The position numbers were made by a program, and so were the translations under genes. Below, in pieces: positions 1 through 6,396 of a stretch of 14,974 nucleotides of DNA. The notes below the pieces were generated by a model. It saw nothing but the letters and a program-made list of their open reading frames with translations. It was not told the origin of the DNA and ran no database searches. How positions within the stretch are numbered: the first letter of the stretch is position 1; each line of letters opens with the position of its first letter. Origin of the DNA: Desulfobulbus sp. (GTDB taxonomy: Bacteria > Desulfobacterota > Desulfobulbia > Desulfobulbales > Desulfobulbaceae); assembly GCA_028684915.1 (NCBI GenBank), contig JAQUEZ010000150.1, positions 1-14,974 on the forward strand, read 5' to 3'.

Positions 1-67
1 CCACCCCACCGCCTGATTCAATCCCTCGGCACCAAAAAGCTCTTTTCTATAGAGGCCCACCGGGCTT

Positions 68-135
68 GTCCAACAAACGGTTCAGATTTTGGTTCGCTGC
101 GCTCTCAAAATCTAACCTTATTCGTTGTGTTGAGG
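68..135. other. attC-like recombination site (candidate)
   Basis: The segment folds as a long imperfect hairpin. An outer pairing joins 71-78 (CAACAAAC) with 124-132, with one bulged G at 127. An asymmetric 6-nt spacer (118-123) follows, then GGTT/AACC (79-82 with 114-117), a single extrahelical C at 83, an 8-bp stem AGATTTTG/CAAAATCT (84-91 with 106-113) and a 14-nt loop. The left end GTCCAAC (68-74) fits the RYYYAAC box of integron attC sites. The right end GTTGAGG (129-135) fits GTTRRRY except at the last base. The overall length of 68 nt, the single-base bulge and the unpaired spacer are typical of attC. No integrase gene or second site is visible, so this would be a lone or relic cassette site. 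It could also be an ordinary hairpin. Confidence 0.35.
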
Positions 136-330
136 GATATGAGAGTAAAGAGCGAGAGCTCTCTCTACCAATTCATGCTTATAATGAACTATCTGGTTTA
201 AGATTTGCGAAGCCAATGCTAATAGATTAACAGCTTCGTCTTCTTAAGATTGTTCCTGATTATCTCTGTGGGAATGGATAAAGGAGTCTGTTGCAAAACC
301 AGTGCAAAAATTTTCAATATATATCATTGA

Positions 331-477
331 TATGTCGATGTTAACAGAGCTTTTTGCCCGCCCCTGCTGCCGATATCCATTGATCAGTGGGTGGAGGAAA
401 ATCACCTCGCCCGGTTTCTTTGCGATTGTGTGGAGCATTTCAATCTGGGGCAATCAGCTCTCGAGACCCGCATGTAG
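331..477 (+). pseudogene. IS1182-family transposase N-terminal remnant
   Basis: The frame opened by the TGA at 328-330 reads for 48 codons to a TAG at 475-477. Its middle part, PLLPISIDQWVEENHLARFL, resembles the conserved start of IS1182-family transposases (LLPPSLxDWLPEDHLARFV-like), followed by the CVEHFNL segment. There is no start codon, and a stop falls where the intact protein would continue. A weak continuation (AYSTCHLYVRFLY) can be read in another frame at about 482-525, so the copy is also frameshifted. The sequence GAGTCTGTTGCAAAACC at 284-300, just upstream, looks like an IS terminal repeat. Nothing of the catalytic core remains. The family call rests on a short motif. Confidence 0.5.
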
Positions 478-555
478 CCAATCAGCATATTCTACCTGTC
501 ATTTATACGTTCGTTTTCTTTACCGTGATCAGCCAGCTCTCCAAAGCTGACTTTT

Positions 556-583
556 CTTTCTTTCTTTCTTTCTTTCTTTCTTT
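556..583. repeat. (CTTT)7 tetranucleotide microsatellite
   Basis: Seven perfect CTTT units run from 556 to 583, continued by four more T. Read on the minus strand it is (AAAG)7. It lies in the gene-free left end, about 140 bp downstream of the stop of the minus-strand FlhB-like gene, between the IS remnant and that gene. It is not inside any ORF I believe in. Tetranucleotide tracts of this length are prone to slippage. The rest of 591-719 shows nothing I can assign. Confidence 0.85.
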
Positions 584-719
584 TTTTCAGTCAATACAAT
601 AAAATCGTCAACGCTGAGATAAGGTAGGGTTTAGAATAACCTCTTTTTCGTCCTCCCGAGAAACGAACAGCAATGCAATGTCAGCAAGAGGCGGCCCCGC
701 CATTGTTCATGGAGGGCGA

Positions 720-1007
720 TCACTTTTTGTCGTTTTTGTATTTTTCGTTAACCATGTAGACAAAGGCGAGAACTTCAGCAACGGTCTGATAGAGTTCATC
801 GGGAATTTCTTGGCCAAGGGGTACTTTGGCCAACAACTCGACCAGGTCCTTATCCTCTTTGATGACCACGCCAGCCTCTTTTGCCGTGGCGATGATCTTT
901 TCGGCAATCAGGTGGGACCCAGTGGCAACAACCCTCGGCGCATCCGACTTTTTCTTTTCATACAACAGGGCAACCGCCTTTTTGGGCGTTTTATCTTCTT
1001 TTTCCAC
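720..1007 (-). CDS. Stand-alone FlhB C-terminal-domain-like protein (FlhX/YlqH type)
   Basis: This 95-residue protein matches the part of the flagellar export switch protein FlhB that lies after its self-cleavage site. It has KKAVALLYE, then APRVVATGSHLIAEKI, then VPLGQEIPDELYQTVAEVLAFVY near the C terminus, in the same order as the FlhB/YscU cytoplasmic domain. The transmembrane half and the NPTH cleavage motif are absent. In the family, such free-standing copies (FlhX, YlqH) are thought to stand in for or modulate the FlhB cytoplasmic piece during substrate switching in the export gate. The GTG at 1007 is preferred over the TTG at 1010 because an AAGGGG ribosome site lies 6 nt upstream of it. 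It lies 78 bp downstream of the BFD-like gene and has its own predicted promoter. No other flagellar gene is in the window. Confidence 0.85.
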   Translation of the reverse strand: MEKEDKTPKKAVALLYEKKKSDAPRVVATGSHLIAEKIIATAKEAGVVIKEDKDLVELLAKVPLGQEIPDELYQTVAEVLAFVYMVNEKYKNDKK

Positions 1008-1065
1008 CAAAATCCCCTTGCAAACAGTGCGGTGACAGATAGCTTTCTTTGCGAGTACTTAGGGC

Positions 1066-1089
1066 ATTATAGCTGAATTTTCCTGTCAA
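1066..1089 (-). promoter_or_regulatory. Possible promoter of the FlhB-like gene
   Basis: Read on the minus strand there is a perfect TATAAT (1066-1071) and, upstream, a perfect TTGACA (1084-1089) that overlaps the stop codon of the BFD-like gene. The spacer is only 12 nt, well below the usual 16-18, so the two boxes may not work together. The -10 box alone is well placed, leaving a leader of about 50 nt before the GTG start. Confidence 0.35.
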
Positions 1090-1307
1090 AAAATTCCCTT
1101 TTCTTCTGTTTGGCGAGCAAGCAGTTGCGCAGCTTTCTCCCCGCAGCGTTTGCCTTTGCAAGCTCCATCGCCAATGCTGCAGGCTTGCTGAACCTCGGCA
1201 ACCGTGGCGGCTCCATTTTCAATGGCTTCGATCAGGCGAATCAGCTTCACCCCCTTGCAGATGCAACCGGCTTTGAGTCGGGCCATCATCCGTTCATCCG
1301 GCTCCAT
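1086..1307 (-). CDS. BFD-like [2Fe-2S]-binding protein
   Basis: A 73-residue soluble protein of the bacterioferritin-associated-ferredoxin (BFD) fold. It has the CxC pair (C15, C17), a helical middle (LIRLIEAIENGAATVAEVQQ), then C43, C50 and C55 in the context GDGACKGKRCGEK. The distance from the CxC pair to C50 fits the BFD pattern. The last pair is CxxxxC rather than CxxC, giving C15, C17, C50 and C55 as likely cluster ligands with C43 extra. Such proteins carry electrons or act as cluster-bearing modules; the partner cannot be told from context. The ATG start has a GGAG about 10 nt upstream. It is first in a possible two-gene minus-strand set with the FlhB-like gene, with no functional link between them evident. 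Confidence 0.8.
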   Translation of the reverse strand: MEPDERMMARLKAGCICKGVKLIRLIEAIENGAATVAEVQQACSIGDGACKGKRCGEKAAQLLARQTEEKGIF

Positions 1308-1632
1308 GATCTGTTTGCTCCGTTAGGTGAGGGAAATGCAATGCTAAGGTTTTGTCATCCCGAACCTCTGTCAGGGCTCTCCTTTTGTTGGCCGGGATGA
1401 TGGCTGCTCCTATCCAATGTTACGCCGCAAAATGCGTATGCTTGCCTTTCGGCCCGGCTACGGCGCATTATTCGAATACTATTTTTCTTTCCCCGACCCT
1501 AACGTAATCGCTTCGAGAGTTTGCATCAAGGTTGATGGAATCGTAAAAACTCTCGAGAATGACGTTCAGATCTTCGCAACATATTGCATTGACGATATAT
1601 AACTTCTCGGCTTTTGATTTTTCACCAAGCTG
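1308..1632. other. Intergenic region, 325 bp, with hairpins and a repeat
   Basis: No credible gene lies between the BFD-like gene and the end of uvrC. It holds an 8-bp inverted repeat TCATCCCG/CGGGATGA (1355-1362 with 1393-1400), a 6-bp pair AATGCG/CGCATT (1431-1436 with 1464-1469) and the degenerate dispersed repeat at 1512-1557. An open frame at 1417-1602 lacks any protein-like pattern and runs through the repeat. Confidence 0.7.
1512..1557. repeat. Degenerate copy of the TTGATGGnnTCGTAAAAA hairpin repeat
   Basis: The core (1532-1549) matches the copies at 5627-5644 and 5794-5811. It is the right arm of a hairpin: outer arms TCGAGAGTTT (1513-1522) and AAACTCTCGA (1547-1556) pair over 10 bp, and CATCAA/TTGATG (1524-1529 with 1532-1537) form the tip. 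The left arm lacks about 8 nt that should pair with GAATCGTA, so this copy looks partly deleted. The outer arms differ in sequence from the 5767-5818 copy yet are still self-complementary. Confidence 0.65.
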
Positions 1633-3519
1633 TCATTTTTCAGGATGCAATTGGTTGTAGATCTGCCGTGCCAATTCAGCTCCGATCCCCGGCACCTGCG
1701 CCAAATCCTCGATCCTGGCCTCAATAATCCTTTTCAGTGAGCCCAGGTGCTGCAACAGCAGTTGCTTGCGTTTAGGGCCGATACCCTCAATGGCATCGAG
1801 TTGCGAGCGCAATTGGTCCTTGCCGCGCAGTTTACGGTGGAAGGTGATGCCAAAGCGGTGCGATTCGTCGCGGATGCGCATCAGGTAGAGTAGCACCGGC
1901 GAATGCGCCGGCAACAGAATCGGATTCTTGCGGCCCGGCCTGAAGAGTTTTTCTCCCTCCTCAGCCTTTTCCTTGGCAATGGCCACCAGATCGACCCGCC
2001 CAAGCAGGTCAAAATTGCCCAGCACATCCATTGCCACCTGCAACTGTCCTTTGCCACCGTCGATCAGGAGCATATCCGGCAGTCGATCTTCTTCAAGCCC
2101 CTTGCTCATCCGCCGCTCCAGCACCTCGCGCATCATGGCGTAATCGTCCGGGGTATCCTGACTACGGATGCGGTAATGACGAAAGAGTTTAACCTCTTTA
2201 TCCCCCAGGACAAAACAGACTAGGGAGCCAACCGCCTGTTTGCCCAGCAGGTTGGAAATATCCAAGCATTCGATGGTGTCCGGCCGGTTCACCAGCCGTA
2301 GCTTGGACATGAGGCTGGTTGCCAGGGCCTCCCAGGATTGTTCTTTCTTGGCCTTTTCGGAAAAGATTTGGGCCGCGTTGGCCGTAGCCATCTGCATCAA
2401 CTGCATTCGCTTGCCGCGTTGTGGTGCCAATAGGGACACCGGCCCTTCGCGTAGTTCGCCCAGACGTTCAGCGATCAATTCCCGGTCTTCGAGCGCAAAG
2501 GGGAGCAGCAACTCTCGCGGTGGTTGGCGCTCACTGGAGTAGAATTGGAGAATGGTCTGGCTGAGTAGGCTGTCGTCTTCTCCGATTGGATCGGCGAGAA
2601 AAAAGTTCTGCGCCCCGGTGATCATGCCGCCACGGACAAAGAGCAAGGCAATGCCCACCGCTGCATCCTGACGATGGATACCGAAGATATCCTGATCCAG
2701 GTGATGGTCGGCAACAATAGCCTGGTGTTCGGTGGTCTTGGTCAGGCCACGGATTTGATCGCGGTACAGGGCCGCCTTTTCAAAGGCCAGTTGCTCTGCG
2801 GCTTGCTCCATCTTGGCGGTCAGCTCTTTGACGACCTCGCTGACCTTGCCTTCAAGGATTAGGAGCACATCACGGACCATCTGTTGGTATTCGGCACTGT
2901 CCACCTTACCCGCGCAGGGGGCAAGGCAGCGGCCCATCTGGTAATTGAGGCAGGGCCGGGTTCGTTCCCGCATGATTTTGCAGCGCCGCAACGGAAACTG
3001 CGTGTAGAGCAGGGCCAGGGTGGCGCGCATGGCTGTGGTCGAGGAGTAGGGGCCGAAATAGCGGTTGCCGTCGCGCAGCCGTTTGCGGGTGACTACCACC
3101 CGGGGCCAGGGCTCGCGGATGGTGACTTTGATCATCGGGTAGTTCTTGTCGTCGCGGAGGATGACATTGTAGCGTGGCCGGTGCTGTTTGATCAGCGAGG
3201 CCTCGAGGATGAGCGCCTCCTTCTCGGTGGTAGTGAGGATGGTCTCCACCCGTTGCACATGGGAAAGCATGACCGCGGTCTTGGAGTGGGCAGACCCGTT
3301 GTAATGAGCATACTGGGCCAGACGTTTACGCAGATCACGCGCCTTGCCCACATAGAGCACCTGTTTTTTGCCGAGCATCTGATAGACGCCTGGGCCATGG
3401 CTAACCGTGGTCAAAAAATCGGCGGAAAGAGGGGAGGTGGGGGGCGTTTCTGATGGCGAGGGTGATGAAGGTGTAGCCAAGGGGGACGGTCTCGTGAAGT
3501 GAATAAAAAAAACATGCAT
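1633..3519 (-). CDS. uvrC: UvrABC excinuclease subunit C
   Basis: Makes both incisions beside a DNA lesion after UvrA/UvrB recognition (nucleotide excision repair, cytoplasm). In the longest frame (GTG at 3543, 636 residues) the order is: GIY-YIG nuclease (GVYQM 52-56, LYVGKA 63-68, glutamate of EALILEASL); four cysteines C188, C198, C206, C210, as in the Fe-S-binding part of UvrC; UVR motif about 243-266 for UvrB; RNase H-like nuclease with ECLDISN (D428), LIDGGKGQ (D495) and ESHRF (H562), the D-D-H triad; and a C-terminal helix-hairpin-helix pair from about 582. All catalytic residues are present. The start is uncertain. ATG 3519 and GTG 3543 both lack a Shine-Dalgarno sequence, and either gives a Pro/Ser/Thr-rich leader of 35-45 residues that UvrC proteins normally lack. 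The gene is preceded by the 109-residue ORF on the same strand. Confidence 0.95.
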   Translation of the reverse strand: MHVFFIHFTRPSPLATPSSPSPSETPPTSPLSADFLTTVSHGPGVYQMLGKKQVLYVGKARDLRKRLAQYAHYNGSAHSKTAVMLSHVQRVETILTTTEKEALILEASLIKQHRPRYNVILRDDKNYPMIKVTIREPWPRVVVTRKRLRDGNRYFGPYSSTTAMRATLALLYTQFPLRRCKIMRERTRPCLNYQMGRCLAPCAGKVDSAEYQQMVRDVLLILEGKVSEVVKELTAKMEQAAEQLAFEKAALYRDQIRGLTKTTEHQAIVADHHLDQDIFGIHRQDAAVGIALLFVRGGMITGAQNFFLADPIGEDDSLLSQTILQFYSSERQPPRELLLPFALEDRELIAERLGELREGPVSLLAPQRGKRMQLMQMATANAAQIFSEKAKKEQSWEALATSLMSKLRLVNRPDTIECLDISNLLGKQAVGSLVCFVLGDKEVKLFRHYRIRSQDTPDDYAMMREVLERRMSKGLEEDRLPDMLLIDGGKGQLQVAMDVLGNFDLLGRVDLVAIAKEKAEEGEKLFRPGRKNPILLPAHSPVLLYLMRIRDESHRFGITFHRKLRGKDQLRSQLDAIEGIGPKRKQLLLQHLGSLKRIIEARIEDLAQVPGIGAELARQIYNQLHPEK

Positions 3520-3612
3520 TCGCACGCACGATACAGTGAGCACGATCTGAGAAAAGTTGGCGCAAACAGCAGTTTGCTTACCCTCCGTTCTCGGGCCTAT
3601 ATTCCATCAAGA

Positions 3613-3942
3613 TCAGCAGCGGGGTGGATTGGCCGCAATCAGGTCATTGAAGTACAACGTCCGTTGCTGCGGAGCATCAAGGGGCAGAATGAAAGTGTAG
3701 TTCCAACATTCGTTCACAAGGCCTTTGTCCTGTTGCAGCGTTGTAACCGCTACGTGCAGATTATCCGTTTCCCCCATGGAGAGGGTATTGATCTGAAATC
3801 CGGCCAGATGACCTCGAGGGTGGGCATAGGCGAGGATGTAGATCCCACCTTTTTTCGGAAGCAATGCTGATTTTGAAAAAACGGTAAATGGATAGTGCTT
3901 GCCGGTCTTTCCTGTGAAAGACCATGTTTTCTCCAGGAGCAT
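3613..3942 (-). CDS. Conserved-looking hypothetical protein, 109 aa
   Basis: I do not recognise a named family. The protein has the look of a folded small domain: an aromatic start (TWSFTGKTGKHYPFTVF), a Gly/aromatic core (KKGGIYILAYAHPRGHLAGF), then METDN-like MGETDNLHVAV and a tail with ECWNYTFILPLD. There is no signal peptide, membrane segment or metal-binding cysteine set. The ATG at 3942 has only a weak ribosome site (GGTAA). The frame stays open for 22 codons upstream (including the segment KRPGFGKNQEFCRGNQ) to a TGA near 4009, with no start codon there. It lies 169 bp downstream of the DUF853 gene and 93 bp upstream of the uvrC ATG, all on the minus strand, so co-transcription with uvrC is possible. 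A 6-bp hairpin GCAAAC/GTTTGC sits at 3562-3577 between them. Confidence 0.6.
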   Translation of the reverse strand: MLLEKTWSFTGKTGKHYPFTVFSKSALLPKKGGIYILAYAHPRGHLAGFQINTLSMGETDNLHVAVTTLQQDKGLVNECWNYTFILPLDAPQQRTLYFNDLIAANPPRC

Positions 3943-4111
3943 TTGATTACCACGACAAAATTCTTGATTTTTCCCGAAGCCGGGACGTTTGCGCTCTTGG
4001 AGCGCTGGTCACAGCGGCTGCAGAACTGCCCAAACAGGAACAGGCCATTACGGTCGCGTCCCAGATAACTCTTCGTTTCGTCACCTTCGGGGCCATGTGG
4101 CCTTATATTGG

Positions 4112-5599
4112 TCAGCGGCGAGATGCGCCAAAAATGCCGCCGAGTACACCGCGTAAAATCTTGCGGCCGATTTGGCTGCCAATGGTGCGGGCGGCTTGCT
4201 TGGCCATGGTTTCCACCATACCTTGTCGGCGCTTGCTGCCCCATAATAAATCACCCAACACACTTCCCTGGTCCGAATCCTTTTCCGTTTCAACCTGACG
4301 CGTCTGCGCCTCGGCAGTTGTCTTTTCCAAAGCCCGCCGGCTGAGTATTTCATAGGCAGACTCCCGGTTTACGGGCAGGTCATATTTGTTGCCCAGTGGG
4401 CTGCGTGCACGCACCATGGCGCGTTCTTCGGCTGTCACCGCACCTATCCGGCAGCGCGGAGGACAGATCAACGTACGCTCAACCGGCAAGGGGATACCTT
4501 TTTCCTGGAGGGTGGAGACAAGCGCCTCGCCTACCGCGAGTTGAGAAATGGCCTTGGCGACATCAAAGTTGGGGTTAGGGGCAAAGGTTCGCGCTGCCGT
4601 CCGCACCGCCTTCTGGTCCCGTGGGGTGTAGGCGTGCAGGGTGTGCTGGATGCGGTTACCGAGTTGGCCGAGAATCTCACCGGGCAGGTCGTCTGGAAAC
4701 TGTGAGCAAAAATAGATGCCAACCCCCTTGGAGCGGATGATTCGCACCACCTGTTCCACCCGCTGCCGCAACATGGGCGGCGCGTCATCGAAAAGGAGAT
4801 GCGACTCATCAAAAAAGAGAACGAGCTTTGGTTGGTCGAGATCACCCACCTCGGGCAGATTTTCAAACAGTTCGGAGAGCAACCACAAAAGAAAGCTCGA
4901 ATATAATCGAGGCCGCAATATTAGCTGATCCGCGGCAAGAATGTTGATGATACCGCGGCCGCTTAAATCGGTCCGCAGCAGATCGCCGAGTTCCAGTGCC
5001 GGTTCGCCGAGGAAGGCCGCACCGCCCTCACGCTCAAAGGCCAAGAGCGCGCGTTGGATAGCGCCCAGCGATTGACTGTTGACCAAGCCGTACTGGGTGG
5101 AGATCTCTTTACGTTTTTCGGTGATTAATCCCAAGAGAGCCTTGAAATCATCTAGGTCGAGCAGCAGAAGCCCTTGGTCGTCGGCGAGTTTGAACACGAT
5201 CTCAAGCACACCGGTCTGGGTGTCGTTGAGTTCAAGCATTCGCCCGAGCAGGGTTGGGCCAATCTCACTGATCGTTGTTCGCACCGGATGGCCCGAACGT
5301 CCATACAGATCCCAGAACAGAACCGGGTTTGCCTCGTGAGTAAAGCCCTCTATGCCGATCTGGGCTACGCGCTGTTGGATCTTTTCACTCGGGTTGCCAG
5401 GCATTGCCAGACCGGCGACATCACCCTTGACGTCGACCATGAACACCGGTACGCCCAGTCGTGAAAAACCCTCCGCCATGACCAGAAGGGACACGGTTTT
5501 TCCGGTGCCGGTGGCGCCAGCGATCAAGCCATGGCGGTTTCCGTATTTGCTGAGCAGGTGAACGGGCTGTTCGCCCTTGCCAATGAGTATCTGGTTCAT
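4112..5599 (-). CDS. HerA/YjgR-like DUF853 P-loop ATPase
   Basis: A 495-residue cytoplasmic ATPase close in length and layout to E. coli YjgR (about 500 residues), of the HerA/FtsK branch of P-loop NTPases. Walker A is GATGTGKT at 28-35. The Walker B strand LVLFFDESHLLF lies at about 258-270, followed by a GVGIYFCSQFPDDLP segment (sensor-like) at about 295-310. The C terminus ends in a basic, Gly-rich helix (IGSQIGRKILRGVLGGIF) usual for this family. The family's job is not settled; a DNA or protein translocase role is inferred from the fold only, and no NurA nuclease partner is nearby. There is no Shine-Dalgarno sequence before the ATG. A TAAAAT box lies about 10 nt upstream (5609-5614), so a near-leaderless transcript is possible. 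The inverted-repeat element at 5627 lies 28 bp upstream of the start. Confidence 0.88.
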   Translation of the reverse strand: MNQILIGKGEQPVHLLSKYGNRHGLIAGATGTGKTVSLLVMAEGFSRLGVPVFMVDVKGDVAGLAMPGNPSEKIQQRVAQIGIEGFTHEANPVLFWDLYGRSGHPVRTTISEIGPTLLGRMLELNDTQTGVLEIVFKLADDQGLLLLDLDDFKALLGLITEKRKEISTQYGLVNSQSLGAIQRALLAFEREGGAAFLGEPALELGDLLRTDLSGRGIINILAADQLILRPRLYSSFLLWLLSELFENLPEVGDLDQPKLVLFFDESHLLFDDAPPMLRQRVEQVVRIIRSKGVGIYFCSQFPDDLPGEILGQLGNRIQHTLHAYTPRDQKAVRTAARTFAPNPNFDVAKAISQLAVGEALVSTLQEKGIPLPVERTLICPPRCRIGAVTAEERAMVRARSPLGNKYDLPVNRESAYEILSRRALEKTTAEAQTRQVETEKDSDQGSVLGDLLWGSKRRQGMVETMAKQAARTIGSQIGRKILRGVLGGIFGASRR

Positions 5600-6063
5600 G
5601 GGTTTGTGATTTTAGGTTGATGAATGTTGATGGCGTCGTAAAAACTTCGATCTCCTACGTCGTAGCGTTTTTCCCGACACTCGACATCCCTGATGTATGC
5701 CTTCGAGCCGTGAAAAACGCTATTCCTCGTATATCTGTGTCTTTACCTAGCCATCTTTAAGAGTGTGATAGACTTTTTACGAGTCCATCAATGTTGATGG
5801 ATTCGTAAAAAGTCTATCTCATTGCGAGAGATGGAAATGTATTTGCAATCTCTATGCGTGCAATGGCTTGTCTCTGCGGACCGGATACCTTCACTGTCGC
5901 GGGCGGAGAAGATCATTGCGCTCCGGGAAAAAATCCGCTTAAGTCAAACTGCCTCTGCTACCGTCCCCATTCAGCCTGTAAAAAAAGGAAAATGGGTATC
6001 AAAAACCACGAGATTGACCAGTCCTTTTTTTCGTCACTCCCTAGGATCATTGCGAGATATCAC
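5600..6063. other. Intergenic region with repeat cluster, 464 bp
   Basis: The first 220 bp hold the inverted-repeat cluster described separately. From 5819 to 6063 there is no clear gene. An open frame at 5822-6067 (possible ATG 5837 behind GAGAG) contains a helical-looking stretch, LSRAEKIIALREKIRLSQ, and may be a gene fragment, but the rest of the frame is unconvincing. GATCATTGCG occurs twice (5911-5920 and near 6046-6055), a short direct repeat. Confidence 0.6.
5627..5818. repeat. MITE-like inverted-repeat cluster
   Basis: Three arms of one repeat (TTGATGGnnTCGTAAAAA) lie here: a forward arm at 5627-5644, an inverted arm at 5774-5791 and a forward arm at 5794-5811. The first two bound a 165-bp unit as terminal inverted repeats (16 of 18 matching). 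The last two form a near-perfect palindrome, 5767-5791 with 5794-5818, pairing 24 of 25 bases around a 2-nt centre. A further stem AGCGTTTTTC/GAAAAACGCT (5664-5673 with 5712-5721) lies inside the unit. No transposase is present and I cannot define a clean target duplication. It could be a MITE, a REP/BIME-type element or a bidirectional terminator. Confidence 0.65.
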
Positions 6064-6303
6064 ATGAAATACTGCAGTTATTACAGCGTTGAACAACAGG
6101 CACAATCACGGGATATTCAACCCAGCTGGCGGCAATCAAAAGGCGGGTTTGTCTTTATTCCGTACTGCACCCACCCTTCAGGCGAATTTTGTTTGAGTAA
6201 TGTCCGTTTCTGGCCCGATGCAACCAATAGGCTGAAATGCCAAGGAAACATTGCAAAGTGCCAGTTGGAAAACGGGGTCCCGGAATCGGAGCAGCCCAAG
6301 TGA
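6064..6303 (+). CDS. Small cysteine-rich hypothetical protein, 79 aa
   Basis: Not recognised by family, but protein-like. Cysteines fall at 4, 35, 43, 59 and 66, with a histidine at 37 in YCTHPSGEFC and a second pair in RLKCQGNIAKC, a layout that would suit binding a metal ion or Fe-S cluster. The N-terminal part carries SRDIQPSWRQ, and the C terminus is acidic and polar. No signal peptide or membrane segment. The ATG at 6064 has only a weak GAG 7 nt upstream. The frame is open further upstream to 5854, but that part does not look coded. It is the only plus-strand ORF among minus-strand genes, with a repeat cluster upstream and the DsrE-like gene converging from the right (93 bp between stops). 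Confidence 0.42.
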   Translation: MKYCSYYSVEQQAQSRDIQPSWRQSKGGFVFIPYCTHPSGEFCLSNVRFWPDATNRLKCQGNIAKCQLENGVPESEQPK

Positions 6304-6396
6304 TGTTCTTCGAAGATCGCCTCCTCTATTGCAGATGGGAGGGGGCAATCGGAAATTGATCTCTAAAGCTTGTTGCGGAAAACAACTCACTCCTCT

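Noticed and set aside
1..230. Two open frames running in from the left edge (frames 1 and 3)
   Set aside because: Both are open through an AT-rich hairpin, overlap each other and give no family-like sequence; neither can be preferred.
620..647. GGTT/AACC hairpin followed by T-rich sequence as a plus-strand terminator
   Set aside because: Only four base pairs, and no plus-strand gene lies upstream.
2884..3453. 189-codon plus-strand ORF inside uvrC
   Set aside because: It is a shadow of a strongly conserved uvrC coding region on the other strand.
3562..3577. 6-bp hairpin GCAAAC/GTTTGC before uvrC as a terminator
   Set aside because: The stem is short and the following sequence on the minus strand is not a clean T run.
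3750..4244. 164-codon minus-strand ORF overlapping the DUF853 3' end and the 109-residue ORF
   Set aside because: Its ends are out-of-frame copies of two better genes; only the middle (with FCSRCDQRS) is free, and that alone is too weak to call.
5822..6067. Plus-strand ORF with the helical stretch LSRAEKIIALREKIRLSQ
   Set aside because: Only about 20 residues look protein-like; the start is ambiguous and the tail is not convincing. Kept as a possible gene fragment in the intergenic note.
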